From contig NZ_CP073078.1 of NCBI RefSeq assembly GCF_018135625.1, positions 4,372,501 to 4,436,500 on the forward strand: a stretch of DNA of 64,000 nucleotides. The letters run 5' to 3'. The translations under genes were made by a program, and so were the position numbers. The first letter of the stretch is position 1; the number at the start of each line of letters is the position of its first letter. A model generated the notes under the pieces. That model worked only from the letters and a program-made list of their open reading frames with translations, made no database searches and had not been told where the DNA came from. Below, piece after piece: positions 28,565-36,743 of the stretch. Source of the stretch: Phenylobacterium montanum (GTDB taxonomy: Bacteria > Pseudomonadota > Alphaproteobacteria > Caulobacterales > Caulobacteraceae).

Positions 28565-29530
28565 TCAATGGATCGACACGGTCGTCTCGCCATCGTGATG
28601 TTCGTGGAAGCCGGGTCCACCGTGCGGCTCGGCGAAGCCGCGCGGGTCGGGATGGATCAGAATGTCGGCGGTGGGAAAGGCCGCCAAGACCCGGTTCTCG
28701 GCCGCGACCATGATCTTGTGCGCGTCGATCAGCGACAGGCCTGGCTCAAGGTCGCAGTGCATCTGGATGTGGATGTAGGGGCCGGCCGCGCGGGTCCTCA
28801 GCTGATGCACGCCGCGCACGCGGGGGTCTTCCCGCATCAGCTCGATGATCCGACCGCGGGAGGCCCGATCCAGCTCCTGGTCCATCAGCTCGGTGCTGGC
28901 GCCGCGGAACACGCTGACCGCGCCCCAGACCAGCCAGGCGGCGACGATGAGGCCGGCCAGGGCGTCCGGCGCCGGACTGGCGATCGCCATGCTGGCCCCG
29001 ATCCCGGCGAAGGCCACGAGGTTGGCGGCGATGTCGACGAGGTAGTGGGTGCGATCCGAGGTCACCGCGACCGACTGCGCCTGGCGCAGCACTCGCGACT
29101 GGGCCGTGACCAGCAGCAGGGTCAGCCCTGTAGAGGCGCCCATCACCCAAAGGTCCAGGACCTGGTTGCTCACCGCCTCGGGGTGCATCAGCCGGTCGAC
29201 GGCCTCGCGCCCCACCAGGGCGGCGGAGGCGAATACAAGGCCTGCCTGGATCAGGCTGCCGAAGGCCTCGGCCTTGCCGTGGCCGTAGCGGTGCTCGCGA
29301 TCAGGCGGTTCGGCGGCGTAGCGGACCGCGAAGAAGGTGGTGGCGGCGGCCAGCATGTCCAGCGCAGAGTCGGCCAGCGAGGCCAGCATGGCCACCGAGC
29401 CCGAATTGATCCAGGCGGCGATCTTGGCCAGGCTCAACACCGTCGCCACCGCCAGCGACAGGCGGGTGATGCGGCGGGTCAGGGCCGCGCTCTCTTCGAC
29501 GGTCAGGCCGGCGGGCTCGGGGGCGCTCAT
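28565..29530 (-). CDS. Cation diffusion facilitator family efflux transporter
   Basis: 321-residue inner-membrane metal/H+ antiporter (Zn, Fe or similar) of the FieF type. Six transmembrane segments are expected. Metal-site motifs are SLADSALDMLA in TM2 and HYLVDIAANLVAF in TM5 (HxxxD), with HRYGHGKAEAFG between TM2 and TM3. The cytoplasmic C-terminal domain contains HQLRTRAAGPYIHIQMHCDL and ends in a His-rich tail (HGGPGFHEHHDGETTVSIH). The ATG at 29530 was taken because the preceding ten codons are unlike the family. Confidence 0.94.
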   Translation of the reverse strand: MSAPEPAGLTVEESAALTRRITRLSLAVATVLSLAKIAAWINSGSVAMLASLADSALDMLAAATTFFAVRYAAEPPDREHRYGHGKAEAFGSLIQAGLVFASAALVGREAVDRLMHPEAVSNQVLDLWVMGASTGLTLLLVTAQSRVLRQAQSVAVTSDRTHYLVDIAANLVAFAGIGASMAIASPAPDALAGLIVAAWLVWGAVSVFRGASTELMDQELDRASRGRIIELMREDPRVRGVHQLRTRAAGPYIHIQMHCDLEPGLSLIDAHKIMVAAENRVLAAFPTADILIHPDPRGFAEPHGGPGFHEHHDGETTVSIH

Positions 29531-29609
29531 GACGGGGGAATTTAGCGGGGCGGAACGCAAAACCTAGCGCGAACGATTCTCGTCTTCGTCCAACGCGCGG
29601 CTTGGCGCT

Positions 29610-30557
29610 TCAGTTCTGCACGCCGAAGATATCGATCAAGGGCTTCCACTGCCCGGCGACCAGGGCGGCGAACAGGATCAGGCCAGCGTCGCGGTTGGAC
29701 TTGAACAGGGCCAGCGCTCCGGCCGGATCGTCCAGCTTCAGCTTCAGGGTCTGGCGCAGCAGGTGGGCGGCGTACAGCGGGACGATCAGGTAGAAGGGCG
29801 TGCCCAGCCGGGCGGCGAGGCCGACGCTGGCCGCGAGGGTCAGGCTGACGGCGTAGAACAGCAGGACGCCTCGCCCGGCCTGTTCGCCCAGGCGGCGGGC
29901 CGAGGACTTGACCCCGGCCAGGGCGTCGTCCTCCAGGTCCTGCACGGCGTAGATGGTGTCATAGCCCAGGGTCCAGAAGACGCCCGAGGCGTAGAGCAGG
30001 GCCGCGGGCAGGCCGAGCCGGCCAGTCGCCGCCGCATAGCCGAGGAGCGCGCCCCAGTTGAAGGTGAGCCCCAGCCAGGCCTGGGGCCACCAGGTGATCC
30101 GCTTCATGAACGGATAGGCCGCGACCAAGAGCAGCGAGCCGGCGCCCAGGCCGATGGCCAGCGGCCCCATGGTGACCAGGATCGCCAGGCTGGCGGCGCA
30201 GCAGAGGGTGATGAAGACGAAGGCCTGCCTGACGCTGATCTGGCCGGACGCGACCGGACGAGCAGCGGTGCGGGCGACCTTGGCGTCGATGTCGCGGTCG
30301 ACGATGTCGTTGAAGGCGCAGCCGGCGGCCCGCATCAGGGCCGCGCCGACGGCGAAGGCGGCGATCAGCCAAAGGCTTGGCCAGCGCCCCTGCATGGTCC
30401 CGGCCAGGGCGATCGCCTGCCAGCCCGGCAGCATCAGAAGCCAGATCCCCACTGGCCGGTCGAAGCGGCCGAGCTTGAGCCAGGGGCGCAAGGGCGGCGG
30501 CGCCAGGCGGTCCACCCAGTTGGTCGGCGCGGCGTCGGGCAGGTGGGCGGTGGTCAT
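29610..30557 (-). CDS. ubiA: 4-hydroxybenzoate octaprenyltransferase UbiA
   Basis: 315-residue integral membrane prenyltransferase that joins the polyprenyl chain to 4-hydroxybenzoate in ubiquinone synthesis. The two Asp-rich Mg-diphosphate motifs are present: NDIVDRDIDAKVARTAARP near residue 85 and DLEDDALAGVKSSARRLG near residue 205. About nine hydrophobic helices are visible. Start ATG at 30557. Confidence 0.96.
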   Translation of the reverse strand: MTTAHLPDAAPTNWVDRLAPPPLRPWLKLGRFDRPVGIWLLMLPGWQAIALAGTMQGRWPSLWLIAAFAVGAALMRAAGCAFNDIVDRDIDAKVARTAARPVASGQISVRQAFVFITLCCAASLAILVTMGPLAIGLGAGSLLLVAAYPFMKRITWWPQAWLGLTFNWGALLGYAAATGRLGLPAALLYASGVFWTLGYDTIYAVQDLEDDALAGVKSSARRLGEQAGRGVLLFYAVSLTLAASVGLAARLGTPFYLIVPLYAAHLLRQTLKLKLDDPAGALALFKSNRDAGLILFAALVAGQWKPLIDIFGVQN

Positions 30558-30862
30558 GGCGCGAGCTTAGCGTCGCGGCGCGCGTCTGTCCCCTCCCGGC
30601 CCTTTCCCCTGCGTGACTTTGGAGCGACACTCATCCGCAGCGATCACTTCGTCGCGCCGGCCCGCCTTGACCGTTCCGAGAGGCGGGAGGAGGATGACCG
30701 CATGGCCCGCCGACCGACCCCCTTTGCGCATTGCGCCGCCAAAGCGGCTCATCACGCGCGTGCGGGCGTGGCCATCCTCGCCGTCCCGTACACCCGACAA
30801 TGAATTCATAAGGCTCGCTACGACTCCGACCGGTCCGTGCGCGGGCCGGGAAAGACGAAGTC
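30558..30862. other. 305-bp divergent intergenic region, ubiA / ABC exporter
   Basis: Holds the two divergent promoters in principle, but no convincing -35/-10 pair, operator or hairpin stands out. The frames that remain open here are short and have no recognisable family. A weak AAAGACGAAG stretch precedes the ABC gene ATG at 30863. Confidence 0.5.
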
Positions 30863-32659
30863 ATGAGCGAGATTTTCGACGCCGATACGGGCGACATCCG
30901 CCGAAGAACCCTGACCAACGGCCAGGTGCTGGGCTTCATCGCCGGCTTCTGGATGCGGCGGCGCGGGCTTTTGGCTGCGGCGATCGGATTGATGCTGGCC
31001 TCGGTGGCCTTCGACCTGGCCATGCCCTGGGCCGCGCGCGGCTTGGTGGACGCGGTCGCCGCACCGCGCCATGCCGGCGGGATGGGCCTCGTCTGGAGCG
31101 CCTGGGCCCTGTTCGTGGCCATGAACCTGGGCTTTGCGGTCTGCCGCAACTCTTCCTTCCGCTTCTGGAACCCCCTGGCGGCGCGCAACATGGAGGAGAT
31201 GGTCAACGAGGCCTTCGCCAGGGTGCAGTCCTTCTCGTCCGACTGGCACGCCAACAACTTCGCCGGCTCGACGGTGCGCAAGGTCAGCCGGGCCATGTGG
31301 GGCTATGACCAGGCCTCGGACGCGGTGATCTGCTGGATCGGGCCGGCCATCCTGGTGCTGGTGGGCCTGTCGGTGAGCATGCTGGTGCGCTGGCCGATCG
31401 TCGGCGCCTTCTCGCTGAGCGTGGTGGCGCTCTACATCGGCTCCAACGTGGCCCTGGTGCAGTTCTATGTGCGCAAGGCCAATCTGCAGTCGATCGCGCT
31501 CGACAGCCGCATCGGCGGGGCCCTGGCCGACGCCATCAGCGCCAATCCGACGGTCAAGGGCTTCGGCGCCGAGGGCCGAGAACAGGCCAGGCTGGCTGCG
31601 GTCAGCAACGCCTGGCAGCGAGCGGCGCTGAACACCTGGACCCGGTTCCTCAACGTCTGGGCGCTGCAGAACGTGCTCCTGATCGTGCTGCTGTCGGGCC
31701 TCTCGGGCCTTTTGGTCTGGCTGTGGTCGAAGGGAGAGGCCAGCGCGGGCGACGTGGCCTTCGCCATCACCTCGTTCCTGATCATGAGCGGCTATCTGCG
31801 TACGGTCGGCGAGAACGTGCGCATGATGCAGCGCGGCCTGGACGACGCCGAGGACGTGGCCAGCTTCATGCGCCAGGCGCCTCAGGTCTTAGACCAGGCG
31901 GCGGCGAACGATTTCATCCCCGGCGACGGCGAGATCGTGTTCGACCGGGTCACCTTCCGCTACCAGGGCCAGGCCGAGGCGCTGTACCAGGGCTTCTCCC
32001 TGGCCATCGTTCCGGGCGAGCGGGTGGCGCTGGTGGGGGCGACGGGCTCGGGCAAGTCGACCTTCGTCAAGCTGATCCAGCGGCTCTACGACATCGAGGC
32101 CGGCCAGATCCGCATCGACGGCCAGGACATCGCCCAGGTGACCCAGGGCTCGCTGCGCCGGGCGATCGCGGTGGTGCCGCAGGACCCGGCCCTGTTCCAC
32201 CGCAGCGTGGCCGAGAACATCGGCTATGCCCGCCCCGGCGCCACGCGCGAGGAGATCGTGCTGGCGGCTCGGCGGGCCAGGGCCCACGACTTCATCCAGC
32301 GCCTGCCCCAGGGCTACGACACCCTGGTCGGCGAGCGGGGGGTGAAGCTATCGGGCGGGGAGCGGCAGAGGGTGGCGATCGCCCGGGCCTTCCTGGCCGA
32401 TGCGCCGATCCTGGTGCTGGACGAGGCGACCTCGTCGCTGGACGTGGAGACCGAGCGCGAGGTGCAGACGGCGACGGAAGGCCTGATGCGCGGCCGCACC
32501 ACCATCGTCATCGCCCACCGCCTGTCGACCATCCGCCACGCCGACCGCATCCTGGTGTTCCAGGCCGGCCGCGTGGTCGAGGAAGGCAGCCACGGCGAGC
32601 TCGTGGCGATGGGCGGCGCCTATGCGCGGCTGAACGCGGTGGCGGAGGGGACGGTGTAG
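30863..32659 (+). CDS. ABC exporter, fused permease/ATPase (half transporter)
   Basis: 598-residue homodimeric type IV ABC exporter. The N-terminal six-helix membrane domain spans about residues 40-320. The nucleotide-binding domain has Walker A GATGSGKSTFV, Q-loop VVPQDPALFHRS, signature KLSGGERQRVAIARAFL, Walker B ILVLDEATSSLD and the H-loop IAHRLSTIRH. It belongs to the large MsbA/multidrug-like group; the cargo cannot be inferred. Its 3' end overlaps the convergent glycosylase gene by 40 nt. Confidence 0.95.
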   Translation: MSEIFDADTGDIRRRTLTNGQVLGFIAGFWMRRRGLLAAAIGLMLASVAFDLAMPWAARGLVDAVAAPRHAGGMGLVWSAWALFVAMNLGFAVCRNSSFRFWNPLAARNMEEMVNEAFARVQSFSSDWHANNFAGSTVRKVSRAMWGYDQASDAVICWIGPAILVLVGLSVSMLVRWPIVGAFSLSVVALYIGSNVALVQFYVRKANLQSIALDSRIGGALADAISANPTVKGFGAEGREQARLAAVSNAWQRAALNTWTRFLNVWALQNVLLIVLLSGLSGLLVWLWSKGEASAGDVAFAITSFLIMSGYLRTVGENVRMMQRGLDDAEDVASFMRQAPQVLDQAAANDFIPGDGEIVFDRVTFRYQGQAEALYQGFSLAIVPGERVALVGATGSGKSTFVKLIQRLYDIEAGQIRIDGQDIAQVTQGSLRRAIAVVPQDPALFHRSVAENIGYARPGATREEIVLAARRARAHDFIQRLPQGYDTLVGERGVKLSGGERQRVAIARAFLADAPILVLDEATSSLDVETEREVQTATEGLMRGRTTIVIAHRLSTIRHADRILVFQAGRVVEEGSHGELVAMGGAYARLNAVAEGTV

Positions 32660-33846
32660 TCGGCGAGCGGGGCGGCGAGGTCGCCTCGCCCGTTCACCGA
32701 AACCTCGTCCAGGCCCAGCCAGGCGGCCATGGCGGCCAGTTCGCCGGCCAGGGCGGGGACCACGGCGCCGGCCTTCTCGCCCGCCTCCAGATGGGCGGCC
32801 TGGACCAGCAGGCGCCCGCCCGCGCGGTCGGCCTTCAGGTCGACGCGGGCGGTGATCCTTTGGCCCTGCAGCAGGGGCAGGACGTAGTAGCCGTGCTCGC
32901 GCTTGTGCGCGGGGGTGTAGATCTCCAGCCGCACCCGGACCCCGAACAGGCGCTCGGTGCGCTCGCGGGCCCAGATCAGGTTGTCGAAGGGCGAGAGCAG
33001 GGCGGTGGCGGCGATCCGGCGGGGGATCTTGGCGTTTGGGTGCAGATAGGCTGGTTGCCGCCAGCCCTCCACCGTGACCGGGGTCAGTTCGCCCGCCTCG
33101 ACCAGCTCCGCCAGCCGCGCGCGGGTCTCGGCCACGGGCATGCGGAAATAGTCGCGCAGGTCTGCCTCCGTGGCCACGCCCAGCGCCGCGGCGGCGATGC
33201 GCAGGAGCTGGCGGTGGGCGTCCGCCTCGGACGGGGTCGGCAGGGATGAGATGCGCGCCGGCAGCACCCGCTCGGTCAGGTCATAGACCCGCTCGAAGCC
33301 GCGCCGGGTCTTGGTGGTGATGAAGCCGGACCAGAACAGCCACTCCAGGGCCCGCTTGCCCTCGCTCCAGCTCCACCAGCCGGGCGCGCCCCGCGGCCCC
33401 TCGGCGAAATCGCCGCCGGTGACCGGGCCGCGCCGCTCGATCTCGGTCAGGATATTGTCGATGTAGTCGCGCCGCTCGCGGCCGAAGCGGGCGAGGCCGG
33501 TCCAGGTCTCCCCGCCCTCGGCCCGCGCCATACGCCAGCGGAACAGGGGCTGCAGCTCCAGCGGCATCAGCGAGCATTCGTGGCCCCAGTATTCGAACAG
33601 GCTGGGCTTCTTGCCCCAGGCCTCGGCCTCCAGGTGGGCGCGGTCGTAGCCGCCCAGGCGCGAGAAGGCCGGCAGGTAGTGGGTTCGGGCCAGCACGTTG
33701 ACCGAATCGATCTGCACCACCCCCAGCCGGTCGAACAGCTTGCGCACATGCGGCCGCCGCGGCTCGCCGCGTGGACGAAGATCAGTCAGCCCCTGGGCGG
33801 CGATGGCGATCCGCCGGGCCTCGGCGGCGGAGAGGTCGGTCTTCAT
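32620..33846 (-). CDS. Winged-helix DNA glycosylase, YcaQ/AlkX family (DUF1006)
   Basis: 408-residue HTH_42 family protein. E. coli YcaQ/AlkX and Streptomyces AlkZ members unhook interstrand crosslinks and excise alkylated bases. The N-terminal segment VRKLFDRLGVVQIDSVNVLARTHY contains the QxD-type catalytic motif of the YcaQ branch, followed by FEYWGHECSLMP and three winged-helix repeats. The C-terminal beta-barrel region reads LLSPFDNLIWARERTERLFG and YTPAHKREHGYYVLPLL, which are hallmark stretches. It is convergent with the ABC exporter, with overlapping 3' ends. Confidence 0.9.
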   Translation of the reverse strand: MKTDLSAAEARRIAIAAQGLTDLRPRGEPRRPHVRKLFDRLGVVQIDSVNVLARTHYLPAFSRLGGYDRAHLEAEAWGKKPSLFEYWGHECSLMPLELQPLFRWRMARAEGGETWTGLARFGRERRDYIDNILTEIERRGPVTGGDFAEGPRGAPGWWSWSEGKRALEWLFWSGFITTKTRRGFERVYDLTERVLPARISSLPTPSEADAHRQLLRIAAAALGVATEADLRDYFRMPVAETRARLAELVEAGELTPVTVEGWRQPAYLHPNAKIPRRIAATALLSPFDNLIWARERTERLFGVRVRLEIYTPAHKREHGYYVLPLLQGQRITARVDLKADRAGGRLLVQAAHLEAGEKAGAVVPALAGELAAMAAWLGLDEVSVNGRGDLAAPLADYTVPSATAFSRA

Positions 33847-33908
33847 GCGGCTTTGGCTAAAGCAGGGTGACTTGAGCTGAAATCAGAGCCGCTAAACCAG
33901 CCGCTCTT

Positions 33909-34019
33909 CCCGGCGAATGCCGGGATCCAGATCGTATGGCGCATCGGCCTGAAGCGTATTCACCAACAGCCAACTTCCACGGTCTGAGTTCTTTGATCTG
34001 GGGCCCGGCATTCGCCGGG
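33909..34019. repeat. REP-like inverted repeat pair
   Basis: A 25-bp unit starting CCCGGCGAATGCCGGG at 33909-33933 recurs in inverted orientation at 33995-34019 with two mismatches, 61 bp apart. Each unit is itself a small hairpin (CCCGGC/GCCGGG). It lies between the 5' end of the glycosylase gene and the 3' end of ppk2. The arrangement resembles the paired palindromic intergenic elements (REP/BIME-like) of proteobacterial genomes. Confidence 0.7.
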
Positions 34020-34074
34020 ATGAGCGGAGTTTTGGTGGATGGGCCTCGTCTCATCTTGCAAAGCTTTCACTGCT

Positions 34075-34836
34075 TCAAGGTTCCAGTCGCCCATCATTGA
34101 TGGCGTCGGCCTCGAAGGTGAACAGCACCTTCGGGTCGGGCGGGTCGACCTTCTCGTAGATGTCGGCGGGGGCCAGGGCGTGCAAGAGGTGGCGGATCAC
34201 CGCCAGGCGGGCCTTCTTCTTCTTGTCGGTGTGCACGCAGGTCCAGGGGGCGTGGGCCGAGTGGGTGCGGATCAGCATCTCGTTGCGGGCCTGGGAGTAG
34301 GCCTTCCACTTCTTCTGCGCCACGCCGTCGAGCGCGCTCACCTTCAGCGCCTTCAGGGGATCGTTGCGCCGCGCCTCCAGCCGCCGCTCCTGCTCGTCCT
34401 TGGAGATGTCGAGCCAGAACTTGACGATGCGGATATTGGCCTCGCACAGCATGCGCTCGAAGGTGGGCGCATCGTGAAGGAAATCCTCCTGCTGGCGGGC
34501 GGTGGCGAAGTCCATCACCCGGTCGACCCCGGCCCGGTTGTACCAGGAGCGGTTGAAGATCACGATCTCGCCGGCCGCGGGCAGGTGGCGCACATAGCGC
34601 TGGAAGAACCACTCGGTGCTCTGGCGGTCCGAGGGCTTGGGCAAGGCGGCGACCCGCGTGTTCCGCGGCGCCAGGTGCTCGGTGATGCGCTTGATGGTCC
34701 CGTCCTTGCCGGCGCCGTCGCGCCCCTCGAACACGACCACCACCTTCTCGCCCTCGGCCATGGCCCATTGCTGGTAGCGGACAAGCTCGACCTGCAGTTC
34801 GGCCAAGGCCTGCTTGTAGTGCTGGCGATCCTTCAT
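34075..34836 (-). CDS. ppk2: Polyphosphate kinase 2 family protein
   Basis: 253-residue class I PPK2, which uses polyphosphate to phosphorylate nucleoside diphosphates (or the reverse). The P-loop FEGRDGAGKDGTIKRI, the FFQRYVRHLP and FNRSWYNRAGVDRVMDF segments and the lid region SKDEQERRLEARRNDPLK are all canonical. The ATG at 34836 has GGAG six bases upstream, and the protein then begins MKDRQHYKQAL, as in relatives; an extension to 34902 is unlike the family. GDP or ADP preference cannot be judged by eye. Confidence 0.93.
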   Translation of the reverse strand: MKDRQHYKQALAELQVELVRYQQWAMAEGEKVVVVFEGRDGAGKDGTIKRITEHLAPRNTRVAALPKPSDRQSTEWFFQRYVRHLPAAGEIVIFNRSWYNRAGVDRVMDFATARQQEDFLHDAPTFERMLCEANIRIVKFWLDISKDEQERRLEARRNDPLKALKVSALDGVAQKKWKAYSQARNEMLIRTHSAHAPWTCVHTDKKKKARLAVIRHLLHALAPADIYEKVDPPDPKVLFTFEADAINDGRLEP

Positions 34837-34924
34837 TCCGGACTCCGAACAGGCGATTTGGAACCATTCGACAGGCGCAGCGCCCGGCGGACCGACCGTC
34901 AACGAGCCTGCCGCAGGATAGGTT

Positions 34925-35785
34925 TCAGGCCGTCCCGGTGAGCCAGCGCGTCAGGGTCCTGCGCACGATGCGCTTGACCTTGTAGACTCGCTGGTTGGCG
35001 TAGGCCCAGACCAGAATCTCGCCCGCCCAGCGGCGCGGCCCAGGCGGGTTGCGGCGACGATTGATGTCGCGCACCAGGGCCAGGAACCGCGCCCGCACCC
35101 CGAGCATGACGTCGAAATCCGCCTCCTTACGCGGCGGCCTGGGGGCGCCTGGCGCGCGGGGCGCGCCGCGCACCCCGAACTCGATGCTGACCTGATCACT
35201 CGCCGCCACGCTCTCGTCGAGGAAGAAGGGCAATAGGGCCACGAAGTCCCAGCCCCACGGGACCGATCCATAGCGGTCGCCCATCAGCGTCATCACCTCA
35301 GCGATCGCCGGCGTGCGGAACAGGCCGTAGATGGCGGTGGCGTGGGCGCCGAACATCAAGCCCAGCCGATCGAGCCGGGGCGCGACATCGCGCGCTTTGA
35401 CCACCTGGCCCTGGAAGGTTTCGGTTACGCGGCCGACCGCGAGCTGTTTGTCCGGATGGGCCTGCAGCAGGGCGTGCAGGACCTCGATATAGTTGGCGTC
35501 GGAGCGGTCGTCGGCGGCGCGCCAGAGGAAATAGGGGCTGGTCGCCGCCCGCGCCAAGTCGCTGAAATTGAGCAGCGCGCCCTTGTTATGCGGTTGACGA
35601 TGATAGCGCACCCGCGGGTCGCGCGCGGCGTAGTCGGCGGCGATCTGCGGCGTCTCGTCGGTCGAGGCGTTGTCAAAGACCAGGATCTTCAGGTCCTTGA
35701 AGGTCTGGCCCAACAGGCAGTCCAGGCATTCGGCCAGGTGGGCGGCGCCGTTATAGACCGGAACGCCGACGGTGATCGCCGCCAA
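34925..35785 (-). CDS. Family 2 glycosyltransferase
   Basis: Predicted 286-residue GT-A enzyme that transfers a nucleotide-sugar residue. It begins ITVGVPVYNGAAHLAECLDCLL, has the nucleotide-binding VFDNASTDET and a DDR motif in WRAADDRSDANY as the likely metal-binding site. The C-terminal third is basic. No ATG fits: the first conserved residue is preceded by TTG at 35785 with GGAGG nine bases upstream, so a TTG start is proposed. An ATG further out at 35914 would add an Arg-rich leader and overlap the divergent rsmE gene. The acceptor is unknown. Confidence 0.8.
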   Translation of the reverse strand: MAAITVGVPVYNGAAHLAECLDCLLGQTFKDLKILVFDNASTDETPQIAADYAARDPRVRYHRQPHNKGALLNFSDLARAATSPYFLWRAADDRSDANYIEVLHALLQAHPDKQLAVGRVTETFQGQVVKARDVAPRLDRLGLMFGAHATAIYGLFRTPAIAEVMTLMGDRYGSVPWGWDFVALLPFFLDESVAASDQVSIEFGVRGAPRAPGAPRPPRKEADFDVMLGVRARFLALVRDINRRRNPPGPRRWAGEILVWAYANQRVYKVKRIVRRTLTRWLTGTA

Positions 35786-35891
35786 GATGCTCGCCCTCCA
35801 GCGTCCACGCCGAGGCCTCCGCTCTAGGCCGCGCCGCCGGGGCCGGTCAATGGCGCCTCCCGCCAGGGCGCGCGCTCGGCTATCACAGGCC

Positions 35892-36656
35892 ATGATCCGA
35901 CTTTTCGTCCCCAACGACCTGAAAGCCGGCGCCGAGATCGCGCTGGGCTCCGACCAGGCGCGCTACATGACCCTGGTGATGCGCCAGGCGGTAGGCGATG
36001 CGGCCCTGCTGTTCAACGGCCACGACGGGGAATGGCGCGGGATCGTGGTCGAGGCGTCGAAGAAGGCTTGCCGCCTGAGGCTGGAGCAGCGCACCCGCGA
36101 GCAGGCCGCGCCGCCGGACCTCGACCTGGTCGTCGCCCTGGTCAAGCGAGCGCGGCTGGAGACCATCGTCGAGAAGGCGGCCGAGCTGGGCGCCCGGCGC
36201 GTGCGCCTGGTGATCACCCGCCGCACCCAGGCCGACCACACCAATGTCGCGCGCCTTGCCGCCATCGCCACCGAGGCGGCGGAGCAGACCGGGCGGCTCG
36301 ATGTCCCCGAAATCGTGGCGCCGGAAAAGCTGGATCGGATGCTGGCGTCTTGGGACCCTGCGCGGCGGCTGATGTTCTGCGACGAGGCCGGGGACGATCC
36401 CGAAGCCGAGTGGGGCGGAGAGGCCGGCCGCGCGCGTCCGGCGCTGGAGGTATTGGCCGAAGGGGAGGGCTCTTCGTGGGCTATTCTCATCGGCCCCGAG
36501 GGCGGGTTCGCGCCGGAGGAGCGCGCCGCCCTGCGCGCTGCGCCCTTTGTCGCCCCGGTCACCCTCGGCCCGCGGATCCTTCGCGCCGACACGGCGGCTA
36601 TCTCGGCCCTGACCCTCTGGCAGGCCGCCAGGGGCGATTGGCGGGAGGCCCCTTGA
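35892..36656 (+). CDS. rsmE: 16S rRNA (uracil-1498-N3)-methyltransferase RsmE
   Basis: 254-residue SPOUT-fold methyltransferase that modifies U1498 of 16S rRNA. It begins with the PUA-like N-terminus MIRLFVPNDLKAG, followed by ALVKRARLETIVEKAAELGARRV, and the C-terminal knot has AILIGPEGGFAPEERAAL and TLGPRILRADTAAISALTLWQ. The ATG at 35892 is preferred because homology begins there. The rsmE-gshA order is a recurrent alphaproteobacterial arrangement. Confidence 0.95.
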   Translation: MIRLFVPNDLKAGAEIALGSDQARYMTLVMRQAVGDAALLFNGHDGEWRGIVVEASKKACRLRLEQRTREQAAPPDLDLVVALVKRARLETIVEKAAELGARRVRLVITRRTQADHTNVARLAAIATEAAEQTGRLDVPEIVAPEKLDRMLASWDPARRLMFCDEAGDDPEAEWGGEAGRARPALEVLAEGEGSSWAILIGPEGGFAPEERAALRAAPFVAPVTLGPRILRADTAAISALTLWQAARGDWREAP

Positions 36657-36743
36657 GTAAGGGCGCCTTGGCGCCCAAATCGAGAACGCCTAGAAACTCG
36701 CGCCAGACCGGGGATGCTCCCCCGCGGTGTCATCGGGGGGTAT

